Source: Climacteris rufus | Taxonomy: Eukaryota; Chordata; Aves; Passeriformes; Climacteridae | DNA: 64,000 nucleotides | Assembly (NCBI GenBank): GCA_013398175.1 | Contig: VZRZ01006842.1 | Location: forward strand, 876,213 to 940,212 | Direction of reading: 5' to 3' | Part shown: positions 1 to 12,712 of the stretch, piece by piece | How positions within the stretch are numbered: the first letter of the stretch is position 1 | How the letters are laid out: every line of letters starts with the position of its first letter | Position numbers and translations under genes: made by a program | The notes under the pieces: model-generated | What the model saw: only the letters and a program-made list of their open reading frames with translations | Told to the model about the DNA's origin: nothing | Databases searched by the model: none

Positions 1-37
1 AGGCGGCTGGAGGCCGACGACTCCACAGCGGAGACGC
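1..37 (-). CDS. MYF6: MYF6 exon 3, first 37 coding bases (partial)
   Basis: Acceptor TTGAGCAG|GCGTC ends at 38. In phase with exon 2 it reads Gly-Val-Ser-Ala then VESSASS, matching the start of the last MYF6 exon. The C-terminus and stop codon lie beyond base 1. Confidence 0.88.
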
Positions 38-1112
38 CTGCTCAACGAGAGAAAAGGGCTTAAAGAGCGAACCGCTCCTCCTCGCCGGGCCTGTGGCGCG
101 GGGCTCCCGGCCGCCGCAGAGCGCCGGCAGGGGAGCGAGGGCGAGGGACGGAGCGCCGGGGCCGCGGCCGTCGGGGCGAGGGAAGGGTGCTCAGCCCGGG
201 GGCGGCGGGCGAGCGGGGCCGGCGGCCGCGGGGTGAGTTACCTTCTTTGAGGCTGACTCCTAGGGCTCGGGAATGGTCAGAAACGCTTTGCCAGTCGGAG
301 CTGCAGGTGCTCAGGAAGTCCGAACTGGGGATCTGCGGCACACAGGCGGGGGCGGGGAGACACGGGGAGAGGACGGGTGTTAGCGAGGCGGCCGCGGCTC
401 CTCGGGCTGGGCCGGCCGAGCTCTGGAGGCCCGAGGACTGGCAGGTTCCCCGAGGAGCCCCCGCCGCGCCCGCCAGCCCTCCCGGCCCCGCAGCGCCCGT
501 GCCGAGCACAAGGAGGAGGAGGAGAAGGGAGGGGACGGGCGCGGCGGCGCTGCCGTGGCTGCCGGCGCGGCCGAGGGGCCAAGCGGCGGTGCTTACATTT
601 CCCTGCTTGGGGCTGAAGTTGAAGGGGTCCCCCCCGATCTCCTGCATTTTCTCCTGCTGATCCAGCCTGTGCAAGAGGTCCTGCAGCCTCTCGATGTAGC
701 TGATGGCGCTCCTCAGTATCTCCACCTTGGGCAGCCTCTGGTTGGGGTTCGCCACAGTCCGCCTTTTCAGGGCCTCGAAGGCTTCGTTGATCTTCTTCAG
801 CCTTCTCCTCTCCCGCAGGGTGGCTGCTTTCCGTCTGTCCGTGGGGGCCGACTTTCTCTTGCAAGTTTTACAAGCCCAGATCAAACACTGGCCGGGAAAG
901 TGAGGGGGTTGTAGTCCCGGCGGTGCCAGCACATGCTCTTCTCCGCTGCTGTCACTGCCGGCCTCTGGCTGCATTTGGTCCTGACATGGAGATAAGGTGC
1001 CATCGCTGCCTGGGTACAGCGGGGATCCCTCAGCCATCTCCAGCTGCTGCAGGGCTCCATTCTCCCCGTCCAAGTAGAAGAAATAGGAGCCAGTTTCAAA
1101 AAGGTCCATCAT
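1..1112 (-). CDS. MYF6: MYF6 (MRF4), myogenic bHLH factor; 3' end cut by window edge
   Basis: Nuclear basic helix-loop-helix activator of muscle genes; binds E-boxes as a heterodimer with E proteins. Coding parts are 1112-597, 332-242 and 37-1 (continuing past base 1), all joined by GT-AG introns. Exon 1 encodes residues 1-172 and starts MMDLFETGSYFFY, the family's usual start. A Cys/His/Trp region follows (H71 to C84, with W79), then the basic region (about 91-107, with the diagnostic Ala97-Thr98) and helix-loop-helix (about 108-150). Exon 2 carries the conserved SSDFLSTCSSDW segment (helix III). Exon 3 begins with a VESSAS-type segment, as in other MYF6 proteins, and its remainder lies outside the window. 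I distinguish it from MYF5 and MYOD by the N-terminus and the QQEKMQEIGGDPF stretch after the bHLH. Neighbour on the right is PTPRQ, same strand, as in other vertebrates. Confidence 0.97.
242..332 (-). CDS. MYF6: MYF6 exon 2
   Basis: 91 nt, phase 0 in, phase 1 out. Acceptor TGCCGCAG|ATCCCC and donor AAGAAG|GTAACT. Encodes IPSSDFLSTCSSDWQ onward to SLKEG, the conserved C-terminal helix III region used in chromatin remodelling and activation by MYOD-family proteins. Confidence 0.95.
597..1112 (-). CDS. MYF6: MYF6 exon 1 (coding part)
   Basis: 516 nt, residues 1-172, ends in phase 0. Two consecutive ATG codons at 1112-1107 open the frame; the first gives the family N-terminus MMDLFETGSY. Donor is AAT|GTAAGC with the intron beginning at 596. 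Contains the whole bHLH domain. Confidence 0.96.
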
Positions 1113-1221
1113 GCTGTCCCTCGGCCTCTCTGCCTGCTTGAGTTGGGTGGCAGTCTCAAAAACACCCCGAGGAACAACCCAGATGGAATTTAATTAGTGC
1201 AGTGACATAAGTCCCCCCTGC

Positions 1222-1230
1222 TTTATATAG
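1222..1230 (-). promoter_or_regulatory. MYF6 TATA box
   Basis: Minus strand reads CTATATAAAG about 110 bp upstream of the ATG. It predicts a start site near 1190-1200 and a 5' leader of roughly 80-90 nt, which fits a MYOD-family promoter. The exact start site is inferred. Confidence 0.75.
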
Positions 1231-1373
1231 GAGCTGCTGAAACCCTATCCAACTTTTAGCTGTCGCAGTGTATCACCCTCCAAAACTGATTCCAGCCAGT
1301 CTCCTGGGCGCTGTCCTGTGAACATCTCCTATTTAGAAGGGAGAGAGAGGACACAAGAGGTGGGAAACAAATT

Positions 1374-1383
1374 TTAAAAATAA
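1374..1383. promoter_or_regulatory. MEF2-like site upstream of MYF6
   Basis: TTAAAAATAA fits the MEF2 consensus YTAWWWWTAR exactly and sits about 150 bp upstream of the TATA box. MEF2 control of the mammalian MRF4 promoter is established; function at this particular site is inferred. A second partial match (CTAAATAG on the minus strand) lies near 1330-1337. Confidence 0.4.
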
Positions 1384-2227
1384 AAACAAATGAAAACAAA
1401 GGAAAACCCCCGTACAACCCAGCTTTCCACCCTCCCCCGAAATCCCGTGAGCTCGGGGTGCAGCGAAGGGACGCGAGGTGGGGGCCCGGGAGCAGCGGCC
1501 CGGCCGGGGGCACGGCTGGAGGACAAAGGCGCGGGGCTGCGCAGGGAGCCCTCCCCCAGCCCACCCCTCGCACCCCCGGCGCACGCTCCCTGTCCGGGGC
1601 TAAGTATAGATCTATAAGGAGAGATTTCAAAGGCAGCCATCGCTTTCCAAATAGACGGGTTAATATTTTCAGAAGAAGCCCCTGCTATTTGTCCCCCTCC
1701 GCCCCCTCCCCCTTGAAGCATGCCATTCCTGTGACCCAAGCCACCCGGGCCAGCCCAAGGTTAGGAGCCAAGCTCGCTGTTCCTCCACACACATGGGGAA
1801 GGTTGCCAAGGCAGAGCCATGCTGCGATGATGAGGCACCCACAGATATTGCACCTCGGCTTAGCCTTTCAGTCTGAACTTTCCCACGTTGCCCATGAGAT
1901 GACAGGAGTGATTTCAGGTGACTGGGTTACAGTGTGATGGGGCTCTCTGGACAGCCCTTGTCCTTGATGCTGTTTAAGGCAAGCAAAGCCCAGGCATATG
2001 GTGTAACTGAAGATTAATCCCTTGGGCCTGTCAAGGTGTACAGAGCTTCCTAGACACTGAGACTGAAATGGAGCTTGTGATCACTGTCTTTTAGCATATA
2101 CTGTAATGTCACATCATGTTTGGGACTATCTCATAAAGAAAGGGAAGGAATGGGAAAATGGGCTGTTTGCCTCTTTCCCTGCACTGCTTTATGTTCCTTA
2201 AATACCATGTAATTTCTTTATGCTTAT

Positions 2228-2345
2228 GTAAATATATATATGTGTATATGCGTATGTGTCCATATGTATACACACATACATTCATATGTATGTATATTTG
2301 TGTGTATAAGTAAGTATATTTCTATGTGTTTCTGTGTATACACAC
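2228..2345. repeat. Degenerate TA/TG dinucleotide repeat
   Basis: Alternating purine-pyrimidine run of TATA, TGTG and CACA blocks with interruptions. Simple sequence only. Confidence 0.7.
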
Positions 2346-5300
2346 ACGTGTAGTCTTTTGATAGCAACTCACAGTAACACATGAAGATGGAGCACTTGGA
2401 ATGCTCTCATAGCTCTCAAACGTAGCTCCTACCTTCATTCTTTCTGAAGGGAGAGTGGTGGTTTTGTTCATGTCTCTAACACTACAATGAAATTGATCAT
2501 TGACTTGAATGTTTCTCCAAAACTGCAAAACAAGCTTTTGGAGTACAAAAATCTTTAAGGCTAAGACTAGTTGTGGTTTTGTTTTGACCACATCAGTGTT
2601 GTTGGAATGGATCTCATTTCTGCTTAATGAGGCAGAACAATATCCAGTTTTGGATGAAACAGAGAAATTCAGACTGTTCTCAGTGAAACTAATTTCGATA
2701 CTCTTCCACCAGTGAGGTTTTTTTCCCTCTTCAGAAAGGGCAGTCTGGCAGTTAAGATGCTGAACACAAGAAACAATTTCTCAGTTTCCATGCTCTGCAG
2801 CTTGCTTTCTGTTTGACCTTTGACCAGTCACTTACTTTCCCCGTGCTTTAATTTTCTACCTTTAAAAAAGGTATATGATGTTGACGTTTACCAATCCCTT
2901 GTGTCTCTGATTTAATTTGCCTACTATCCAGGGAGAAGCTACCCCTTTACCTACTTTGGAGTATTACAGGGGTCTTTGTCCCATAGCATTAGTAATGGTA
3001 GTAATAAAATACCCCAAAGTAGCAATAACAAAAACCAACCAATCAAACACAAACCTCTCAACAAGCAAAAAAAACCCCAAACTCCATAAACCAAAAGTGT
3101 ACTGATTGTTAATTTTTTTTTCCCATTTACTACACTCACCTTTTTTTTTTTAATCTTTCATTTCTTCAATACTACTCTGGGAATGTTTGGAACAAGACAG
3201 ACGAGTTCAGTCTGCTGGTAAGGTGCACAAATGAAAATACAGCTTAAGAGAGAAAGATAATTACCAAATTGTTGTTGTCCTTTCAAGAGCTTTAAGTGGA
3301 TTTAACAAGTTGGGAAACTACAAGTTTAGGAGCCAGATGCTCCTGCTGCTGTCAACAGATTTTTTTTTTTTTTTTGAAACAGGAAGGAAAATAAGTTCTT
3401 TCTTTCCAGCACTTAGTGATAGAGTAAACATATTCAGTTCCTCACAGTCATGTGGGCACAGCATAATTAGTCCTTTGTAGGACTAATTGAGAGGAGCAAA
3501 ACTCCTATCAACAGTAAATAAATTTTAATTTTAATGAAGCTGATCAGTTTCCCCATCATATAGGCAACTTGAATTTTGCTGAATTCCTGCTCCAGCTCCT
3601 TGGTTTATATAACACAGCTAGCAAACAGGCCTAGCATATATGAACAAAATATTCTGAGAGGTGTTCTGCATTACAGAACTGAATCAAGTGCAGGATTCAA
3701 AAGTTGGTACCGGCCTTTTTTCTCTTTGTGCCCTGTATTCCAGGTCATATTAGATATAAGAGGAAGTAAAACCATGTGAATGAGAACAACTGGACATAGA
3801 TCTGAAAGGAGAATCACTGCTGAACTCTAGTTGTAATTTCAGTTGCCTTGGTAGAACCTCACAGAAAAACTCACTCTCAGTTCTTTACTCACTCTCAGGC
3901 AGTTCTTTATTCATTTATTCGTGCTTCCACCAGAATACCATGGAGCTCTAATGAAAATATACTTTTAGCATATTTGCACAAGTGTTGTGTGTTTGGATTT
4001 TTTCAGGGAATTTTTTGTCCCACCTGAAAGGAAGACTGTGAGGGGAAGGGGTTGTCACAACAAGTAAAAGTATGATATGCTGTATTTGGTCTACAGTATC
4101 TATTTTCCTTACCAAAGAAGTATTTCAGAAAGTCTGTGAGTTGTAAACTCAGTAAGTGGTGAGGATGACCAAATCTAAGAAAGATGCACTGCATTTTAAG
4201 TCACAGCTGATCTGCAGGAGTCCAATCCCTGTAAATTCACCTTTACACATACAATTTTTCTGGATAACTGTGGTTGCATAATAAGCCTGGAACTGCCTGG
4301 CTCACTCTTGACACCTTAAGATTCAAGCAGAAATGTAGTCCAGAGCTATAGAGAAATATTTTGTCAGCCAGGACCCACTTAACACTTTATACCATTATAA
4401 ATACCTCCTTTTTCTCCTTCACTCTTCTCAAGATTCTCCCAGCCCCAGGCACTGGGCATTTTAAATCTATGATCTCTTTGACACTTCTTTGCAGTGGCAT
4501 TGGTAATCAGTGGGGATGTGTCATATCCATTCCTATGTGTCACTGCAAAAGGGCACCTGGGCGAAGGTGATATTTTCAGCCCTTGTTATATCCCTATTCT
4601 ACTCATGCCATACCCGATTTGAGAGACGGGTAGATACTTTGGCAACCAGGATAATGATTCTTAAGTTGCTTCTTGCAGATTTATGAAGTGCTGGTTACCA
4701 GTGTAGGGCCAGCTGAGGGCATACTGTGGTTCTCAGAGCATGTCTGTACTTTCGAAACAGAAAGCTTTCTGTTCACATTCTCACTCTCCTTTTCTTCCTT
4801 TTACACTCATGTTCAACAGCATCTTTCTTAGCAGAAACTTTCAGTATATTTTATTGTTAATACAGGATGTTGTTCTTCTGCCTTTGTGTTTTCAAACAGT
4901 TCATATTCTTCTAATGTCCTTCTGAAATCCCTCTAACTTTTGACTTTATATCTTCTACTGATTGTTATTTCTAACATGGCCTTTTTTCCCCCAGGAATAA
5001 TAACACCTTTAAAAATTGTAGCATTTTTCATCTAATTGCTCAACAGAAAAAATATATATGCTCTCCTCATTACTGTCTCCAGGCAACCACTTAGAGGACC
5101 TCTTTGCTATTGAAAACCTCTAGGCTCTTGTTGTTGTTGTGTTCTTTGTCAATTCCAGTTCACACAGACCTTCTCACCTGAGTTTGGTAGGTTGTTCAGG
5201 TAAGGGTAGGTGGCGTGTCTAGAAATATGTGTTACTGCTCATATTTTGTTGTCATCTGTAGCCTGTGTGGTAACATACTTAGGACAGCAGTCTAAGGTGT

Positions 5301-6374
5301 TAGAGGAGTTATTGTCATTCCTCATGGTGTGTCAGTAGGTGAACTCAGATACACACAGAGGATGTGTTTACATTCTCATTTTAATTCGTCAGGAATGTCC
5401 TTGTGGAGCAAATCTCTGACTAGCAGATCTATTACTGCGCTTCCCGTACTCCCTACAGGGTGATCTCAAGGGTGTGTCATCTGTGTTCTGTTCATGAGAA
5501 ACTAAGTTGGAAGGCACCCTGAAATGTTAAGGGGATGCTGGGTCTTCAGCACTGCCAGGTTCTACAGATCTGTACCTGGCTCACCTATATTATCTGCTAG
5601 CATTCATAGTCACAGTTCTTTGGGAGGAACTAGAGAAATGGGATTTCCTGCTAAAATAGTCTATTATGGCAAGAATTGCAAATGGAGGATTAGAAATTCA
5701 TCTCTCATTAGAAACCATTCATTAGAAATCATTCATTAGAAATCATCTCTCCCTTCAGAAGGATATTTTAAGCAGATGGGAAGGATTGAGATATCTCTAC
5801 TTTTTAAGATGTTTGAAATGGCCAGCAGATGTGTAAGGGGAGAGTCAGTGAACAAAAGATGGGTAGTCTGTTAAAGAGCATGCATCTGTTCCTGAGTCTA
5901 CAACATAGTACAGAAATGTTTGGTGAACAGAGACTAGAGATTTTCTATGAGTTTTATTGAAAGCCTGGGCAGCGGAGGCTCTATGAGGGGCCAGTATTTC
6001 TTATGCTGACAATGTCCTATGGGAAATTCAAGGAAAATTAATTTTCTGACATTCATGGAAGCATAATTCCTGCTACTGGAACAGAGCATATGGAGCTTCA
6101 TGGCTTGTGGTATATAGCAGCACTTCTTAGCTGCATTTCATTATCTTGCCTTAAAATGAATTTCACAGAGTTCTGCAGGGATAACAGAGACCAGCTTTAA
6201 TTCTTGATTTTAATTTATATATGTTGTTAGACTTATTACCTGACTTTTGCTTACCTAAAATTTGTTGTTTGCTTGGTCCTATTAAAATTCTTCTTGCCCA
6301 AGGAAATTATATTATTTGCATATCCACAATGTCACATGCACTCTCACTGGAGATTTAGAAACTGACAAGAGGAA

Positions 6375-6411
6375 GTGTGTGTGTGTGTGTGTATGTGTGT
6401 ACTGTGTGTAC
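6375..6411. repeat. (GT)n microsatellite
   Basis: An uninterrupted GT run of about nine units followed by TATGTGTG and two TGTGTACTG units. Confidence 0.8.
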
Positions 6412-9400
6412 TGTGCATGCCAGTGCTTGTATCTAAGTGTGTGACATTTCAGAGAATCTAAAAGCACATGGGAACAACCATCCTTCAAATGCAAGTTTTG
6501 CAAGTAGAGCAGTGAATGGTGTAATGTATGTACTGGAGCTGGGGAGCTAGAAAGGTGGAAACCTGGAAAAGAAAATTTTGTATAAATTTACAGTCTTTGT
6601 AGGGGAAGATTTAAAAATTCTTATTCACAGAGGTCTTTGCTGTGTAGCTGTTCCAAATTATTGCTGTTTTCCTTTGATTGGATATGGACTTTAGTGTTCA
6701 TATCAGTTACAGTCCTGTTAGTATTTGAGAGGTGCAACCTTGCTAACTAAACAGACTTCTCCAGTTCAATATGGTAAGATAGGGTTTCATTACAGCTCTC
6801 ATGTTGGCCAGTTATGAGACACAGTTCTAAATGGCAGATGCTTTAATGCCTGTGTCAGGGTCTACAGTGACAAATAGTCACCACTGCACAAACACATTTA
6901 TTTTACTACAAGACGTTTTCCTGGGGAGGAGGGAGTGCCTATCAGAAACTGGAGGTCCATTGCACTTTGCTGGCTGGGACAAGCATTTTCCATGGTTCTG
7001 TCCATGCAAGGATTCCTTGCAGGAAGAAAGGGAGTAATAATGACAGATGCCTTCTACTTGTGATTAGGCAAAACACGGGGAATGTGAAATGTGACATGAC
7101 TACAAGACACATCATGTGTTGTACAATCTCTTGTTGTTACCACTTGTTTTCAGTTACATGAAAAGCTGGTTTTACAGCATATGCTGATTTGTCTGTTTAC
7201 ACTACAGACTATTGGAAGCGTAAAATGCATTTTCACACCATGATGTTTCAGAACATGATGGCTGTGACATCTAAACCTAATCTCAGTCAAAAGGGCAATA
7301 GTCAAACCATAATTCTGCAAGTGAAAGGAAGGAAAGGGCATGTGAAGAGCTAGTTTCTGCATCCAGCACAAGCTGATCACATCCCTGCTGTCTACATACA
7401 AAAAAAGAGTTTAGTGCTCAGACTGTGGAAAAATGACAGCTTACTGTTCTGAGGCTCATAGGTGAATTTTACAGAGCCTTGGATCTTCATGGAAAACTGG
7501 GATGATAGTGCCTTGGAAGTGGAAGCTGTGAAGATGCATGGAGAGTAATGAATGCAGACAACCCTCTCCTCAGCAGTAACATAGGGACTGTTTAAAACAG
7601 CACATCACAAAACCATGAAATGATTATGCCAAATGATCTCTTTCAAAAGGAAAATAGCTGCTGGTTTTGGAAAATAGAAGCTATTGAGATAAAGTCATCT
7701 GGAAAGCAATTTGCACTGTATTAGATAGCAGTAATGACCTTGAATTTGACATATATTGTATCCTGTTGTTACGGAAACTTGTTGCACAGCTGCAAGACTG
7801 ACTTAGGCTGTGAAGGTCATTCAGTTGTTCATCTGTGTGACATTTAAGGTACATGCTTGTATACAAGGTTGGTTACCTGTGATCTGTCACTCCAAGAAAT
7901 ACTGTAGTCTGTATTGTACTCCTTCACCTCGATGTTCTGTTCATGTCATAATTTCACTTAATAACTTCTGCATATTTATATACTAAGATTTCTTCTGCTT
8001 TGGTATTCCTGAAGGCTCAAAAATGTGTTATTTAAAGTACACTTGGATCTAGATGTCTTAACATGGTTTCTTGAATGTGCCATGGGTATGTGACATGAAG
8101 AAAATCTGCAAATTTATTTTTTGAGATTTTTGAAATAAGTAAATGGCTCTGATGATTAGTTCTGTACCGTGTTAAAACACCCAGGTGATGTTCCAAAAGT
8201 AGAAAGCAGTCTTATGGTTATCTTAAAAGAGGACATTCTATTTCTCAAGGTATGAAAAGAACCTTGGCTGAGCTGATACTTTTCCATCCCCATGCAATTC
8301 ATCTGCCATGTATAAACAAAGACAGGAATAAAAGCAGGACAGTATTCAGAGGTTCTGTATGACAAAATTGATCTTACCCTTCTCTTTCTAATCAGATCTC
8401 AAAAAAGCATGCTCAAAACCCACTGGTATTTACTTTTTCACCAGACTACTCTGGACAGCATTTCAGAGAAACTGCACAGACTAAAAGATTGCCAGATGTC
8501 TTCTCTGCCTGCAAAAATCATCCAAAATAAGGCTTCAACTGAGTTGATGTAAGCATGTGGATTTTTAGAGAAAGTGTAGTGATTTTTGGGGAAATGATTT
8601 GCTCATTAAACACTGAGGAAAATTTCGGAAGACATATAATCTATTCTGATTAGGTAAAGAGCCCCAGAAAAAGTAATCATAGATCTGTGTTCTGAAACTG
8701 GTAACTGAAAACTTATAGCTATGCTTAAACTCAGAGAAAATAGTGAGAAAATATTTTTGTTGTGAAGTATAAACCAGATGGCTTGTAACAGAATCTGTCA
8801 ACCTGTAGTGTCATTATTTGTGAACAGCATTCCTGTATTAGGACAGCCTAATAGAAGTGTTTGCCTGGAAATGTAAGTTTTACAACTATTACGTTGAAGT
8901 ATTATTGATTATTATAATAACTAAGAAATAGAATGTACGTAAGTAATTGTGCACCAACAGTTCCTAAATAAACTCCAAACAACCAATAATAAATTAATTT
9001 AATTTTGATAGGTCCATACAGGATGGCCTAGTCATGTTCTGTTCAATGGGAGCTGCTGAGTGCTTTGGACTTGTAAAAAGCCCAGTGTATAAACGAGATG
9101 ACCAATTATAGATTATAGATGTAATTTTAGGAGGATACAATTAATTGTAAAAACTTTGTATTGGAACTACCATCTTCAGCTTGGGACAGCCCTAGTGAAA
9201 CAGCACTAGCTTTTCAGTGGTGCCTGCAGGTGGTTCCTGAAACTAGACGGTATATGAAAAGGGAAGAGTTAGAACCAGGTGAGTTCAGACCATGGCATTT
9301 ACCAGTTCATGTAACTGCACCTTATCCTCCTTTTCTTTCAGAACTGCTTACTGGCAGCCATATTAATTAGCAAGTTCAAATTAAATGATGAGCAAGAGAT

Positions 9401-10340
9401 AATGAGAGCAGTTGTGCTTACAGAGAGAGGCAATCTGCAGGGCACAAATCTTATCACAGATTGCTTTCTTCTTGCATTCACATTGCTGTCATCAGGAAAC
9501 TGTGTCTTGCTTTGAGGAATCAGGATAGGTTGAATTAAATAAAAGATACACAAGACTGAATTACAATCTGCAAACTACTACAGGAAAAGAAGTCATCAAA
9601 AAGTCATCACAATCAGGCATATGACCATCACTGATAAAGTTATTGGTGCAAACACTGAAAATTAAACCAAATTAGCATGCACTGGGCAATACAAAATTAT
9701 CCAAACTCTTGCTTTGGCTGTGCTGAACAGCATCAGTGTTTTTTAAATCAGTATGAAGATATTAAATGCTTCTCCTACACTCAACAGTATGAAACAGAAT
9801 CATCTAACTATATTTCTCATCTGCAAATATAAAAAAAGTATTTAAGAACAGGATAAACAAACTTTGCCATATTTGGAAGATTCTGAAACATTTACAAGAA
9901 TGATCATTAGCAGTAACATGGGTAAGAAGTATGTTGTCTGTGATGTGGATTGATCCTGAAGATTCAATCTTTTATCATCTTTCAAGCTGTGAAATCCATT
10001 CTTCACAATATACTATCCCTCAAGTACTTTATGGTAAAGAAACTGACATTATGAGAAGCCTCAGAGACAGTTGTTCTACATTTTTTTCCAAGGAAATAAC
10101 TTTTCATTATTACAAGAGAGTTAGAAATCACTGTCCAAGGTTTCAGTGATGAAGAATGAAGAATTACCAAGAAAGAATCCCAACTAATTAATAAATAGTT
10201 AATTAATTGAAATTGCTTTAGAAGAAGAGAGCTCTCTGAAGGTTCTGGATCACTAGGATTGCTCCATTTGGATCCAAATGTCATTTCAATTTTAAAAAAT
10301 CATATAATATCAAAGGAAAGACTTTATACACATACACTGA

Positions 10341-10341
<1 letters not shown>

Positions 10342-10379
<38 letters not shown>

Positions 10380-10396
10380 ATATATGTATATATATA
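10342..10396. repeat. (AC)18 microsatellite followed by a TA-rich tail
   Basis: Perfect AC dinucleotide run from 10342 to 10377 (18 units), then GTATATATG and TATATATA. Likely length-polymorphic. Confidence 0.9.
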
Positions 10397-12620
10397 GTCT
10401 TGATCCAGCTGATGCTAGGCCTGAGTACTTAACGGAATAAGGAGTTATTAAATGATCACACAATTGGCATCATCTTTACACACTGTATTATACTGGCTGA
10501 AAAGTAGTATGTGAGCACACTCAAGCAGCATCAATGCCTTATGGGTGCTGATATTTAGCTGTCTCTCCAGGCAGAGAGTGTGTCTTTGCTGAAGTTGATT
10601 TTACACAGGCAGCAGCAACAGTTTATAAACAATAAAGAATTTGCAGATGCGTGGATTATCATCTCTCATTGTGGAGCTTTCTCAGTCAAGCATCTCAAAT
10701 TTGACATTTCCATGGTCCCAGAAATTTTGTGACACTTTACATAAACTATTTTCCAGAATTCCAACTGTTCAGTACTTTATTTATGTCCTGATTCAAATAA
10801 CAGTGAACTTCCTTAGCATTTTTTGGAACTTTTAAGCTGCTCGTGAAGTCATGTATCTGAAGTAAGAGGAGAAAATACAAGACTAGAAAAAAGCAACATC
10901 ACTTTCTTGAGATGTATGGTATTCTCTGACAGAAGAGACTGTGCTCACAGTGTCCCTGAAATGAAATTCAGGCAAGAATTTTACAATCAATAGAGAAACT
11001 GCCTGATGTGATCAATTTTCCTTACCAACATGAGCTATCTAATAAAAAAGAGATTGTAGATGCATTTTTATTTCTGAAATAAGTCGCTGAGTCACCTTAG
11101 TTATAGCACATTCAAGAACTGCATGCATGCACACACCAAGAGTCATGCCTGTAACTCAAACTGACATATAAAGAGAGTTGTAAATGAGACTAAGGTTAGT
11201 CAAACTATTTAATGTGACTTTTCAAATGCCCCAAAAATTCTAAGTAAGCTGTGATCTAGAATGGCCTTATCAACTGTACCAGTTTCTTGGAAGGAATTAG
11301 CTTTCTTACTGTGACAGCTTTTGGGTTGAAATACCTTGAGATTATTTTAATCAAAAATACCTGAGGTGGAAATATAAATTCTTTGTGATTTATTTGCGAC
11401 TTAATAGTATCTGATATCAGAATGTATTTGCATCTGAAGAGTCCAAGTTATACCAACAGCTTTTTCATTTGAGCCGTCACTGCACATTGCTGATCCCAAC
11501 AGTCATGCTGATCTATGGTGAAGACAACCAGAAATGCATAACAGATATTCTTGAAAGAGGCTGAATACTAAAACAGGTTCTCATTGTCCTGCATACCACT
11601 TTTTGACCAGTTTACTAGCATTGGGTTCAGCAGGGTGGCATCTGAGTTCAGACCTTCATGATCATAACGCTGTTGTACCTGAGGCAATGCAGTGCTTGGA
11701 GGAACAGATTGCATTAGTCTCAGCCATCCTTACGTTCCTTTTGCCATAAGAATTAATACATGGTAAAAACTATTGGCTTGAACCAAATGGCTTCCTGTAA
11801 CAAATATGAGTCATCAGATCAGTCATGTATAGTCTACGTCCATCATCCACATACTTGCTCTTGGACACAGTGAGCTTATTGAAATAATTAATGGATAACT
11901 GTGACTTCCAACTTTCTATGTTACAGAGCACATCTCTGCCTACTTCTGCTAGTATCTGTTTACAGACCTGTTGCTCATGAATTTATCTAATCCCTTTCTG
12001 AACATCCCAATACTGTCTCACCTCCCAAAGTATTTTTTGTAATTACTTACATCTGATAGGGTTTGCAGGATCAAGTCCCAAAGGACAAGCCAGCAGAGGG
12101 AAATCTAGATAGATAATCCTTCTTGGACTAACCATGAGAAGGGTCTCAGAGCTGCCAAGAGACAGGGAAATGCATAGGCTTGCACATGCCAATTAGCAGT
12201 AATGCCATCAAGGGCCTTATTCCACGTGGGATTTATGTCCCTGTGCTCCAATTTGAGTGCCTAAACTCACAACGTGTATTTTCACGCCTAGCTGCAAAAT
12301 CTTTGAGATGTCTGGAAAGGTATATGTGCCACATTTTTCATGAGTAAATTTCCAGAGGTATCTAAACATGATCTTCTGGATGTATGCAGAAGTCACTCTT
12401 GGCTTGGTGGAGCAGTTAAGGGCATTATTTTTCATGTGTTGACATATTGGCAGGACCTAGAACAGAGGACTCAGAACACGCTTTCTAGATTGAACCTTGA
12501 ACACAACTTAGCCAGGGACATTTTATATGGCAGTTCAGGACTTACCAGAATGTCATTCTTGATGAGGCTGTAACTACCTCTTAGTGAAGCCACAAGATAA
12601 ATGGCCCTCTTGACATACCA
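10397..12620. other. Intergenic DNA
   Basis: No exon seen. The part at about 11890-12030 faintly resembles an old antisense CR1 (short phrases such as ATTTATCTAATCCCTTT), too diverged to call. Otherwise unremarkable AT-rich sequence. Confidence 0.45.
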
Positions 12621-12624
12621 AGAC

Positions 12625-12712
12625 TCTGAGTAACCTTATCAAAGTTGGACCTGGGTTAGATGTCCTCCACAGGTCTTTTCCAGCCTGAGTTATTCTGATA
12701 CTCTGTTCTGAA
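12625..12712 (+). mobile_element. CR1 LINE 3' end fragment
   Basis: Reads close to the sense 3' end of avian CR1: a GGGTTAGATGTCCTCCA-type segment, then AGGTCTTTTCCAGCCTGAG and a degenerate ATTCTGATACTCTG tail in place of the terminal ATTCTATG octamers. Old 5'-truncated copy. Confidence 0.7.

Larger units (their letters stand above)
1..1640. other. CpG-rich, GC-rich island over MYF6 and its promoter
   Basis: Dense CpG and long G/C runs through 60-600 and again at 1430-1600, then an abrupt change near 1640 to the AT-rich sequence that makes up the rest of the window. It covers MYF6 exons 2 and 3, both short introns and the upstream flank. Typical of developmental regulator genes. Confidence 0.75.
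1640..10330. other. Intergenic DNA, MYF6-PTPRQ interval, proximal part
   Basis: AT-rich sequence with no supportable exon on either strand. Contains dinucleotide repeats near 2228-2345 and 6375-6410, a T-tract at about 3360-3375 and a few short direct repeats such as CATTAGAAAT around 5700-5740. Reading frames here are short and have the composition of chance frames. By position it could hold muscle enhancers; none was identified. Confidence 0.6.

Noticed and set aside
187..914. Plus-strand and alternate-frame ORFs across the MYF6 region
   Set aside because: Shadows of the GC-rich MYF6 exon and introns; no independent support.
60..1112. A single 350-codon minus-strand frame spanning MYF6
   Set aside because: Only its first 172 codons and an internal part are MYF6 coding sequence. 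The rest reads through two introns with clear splice sites; the alanine- and proline-rich residues are GC-rich intron translated.
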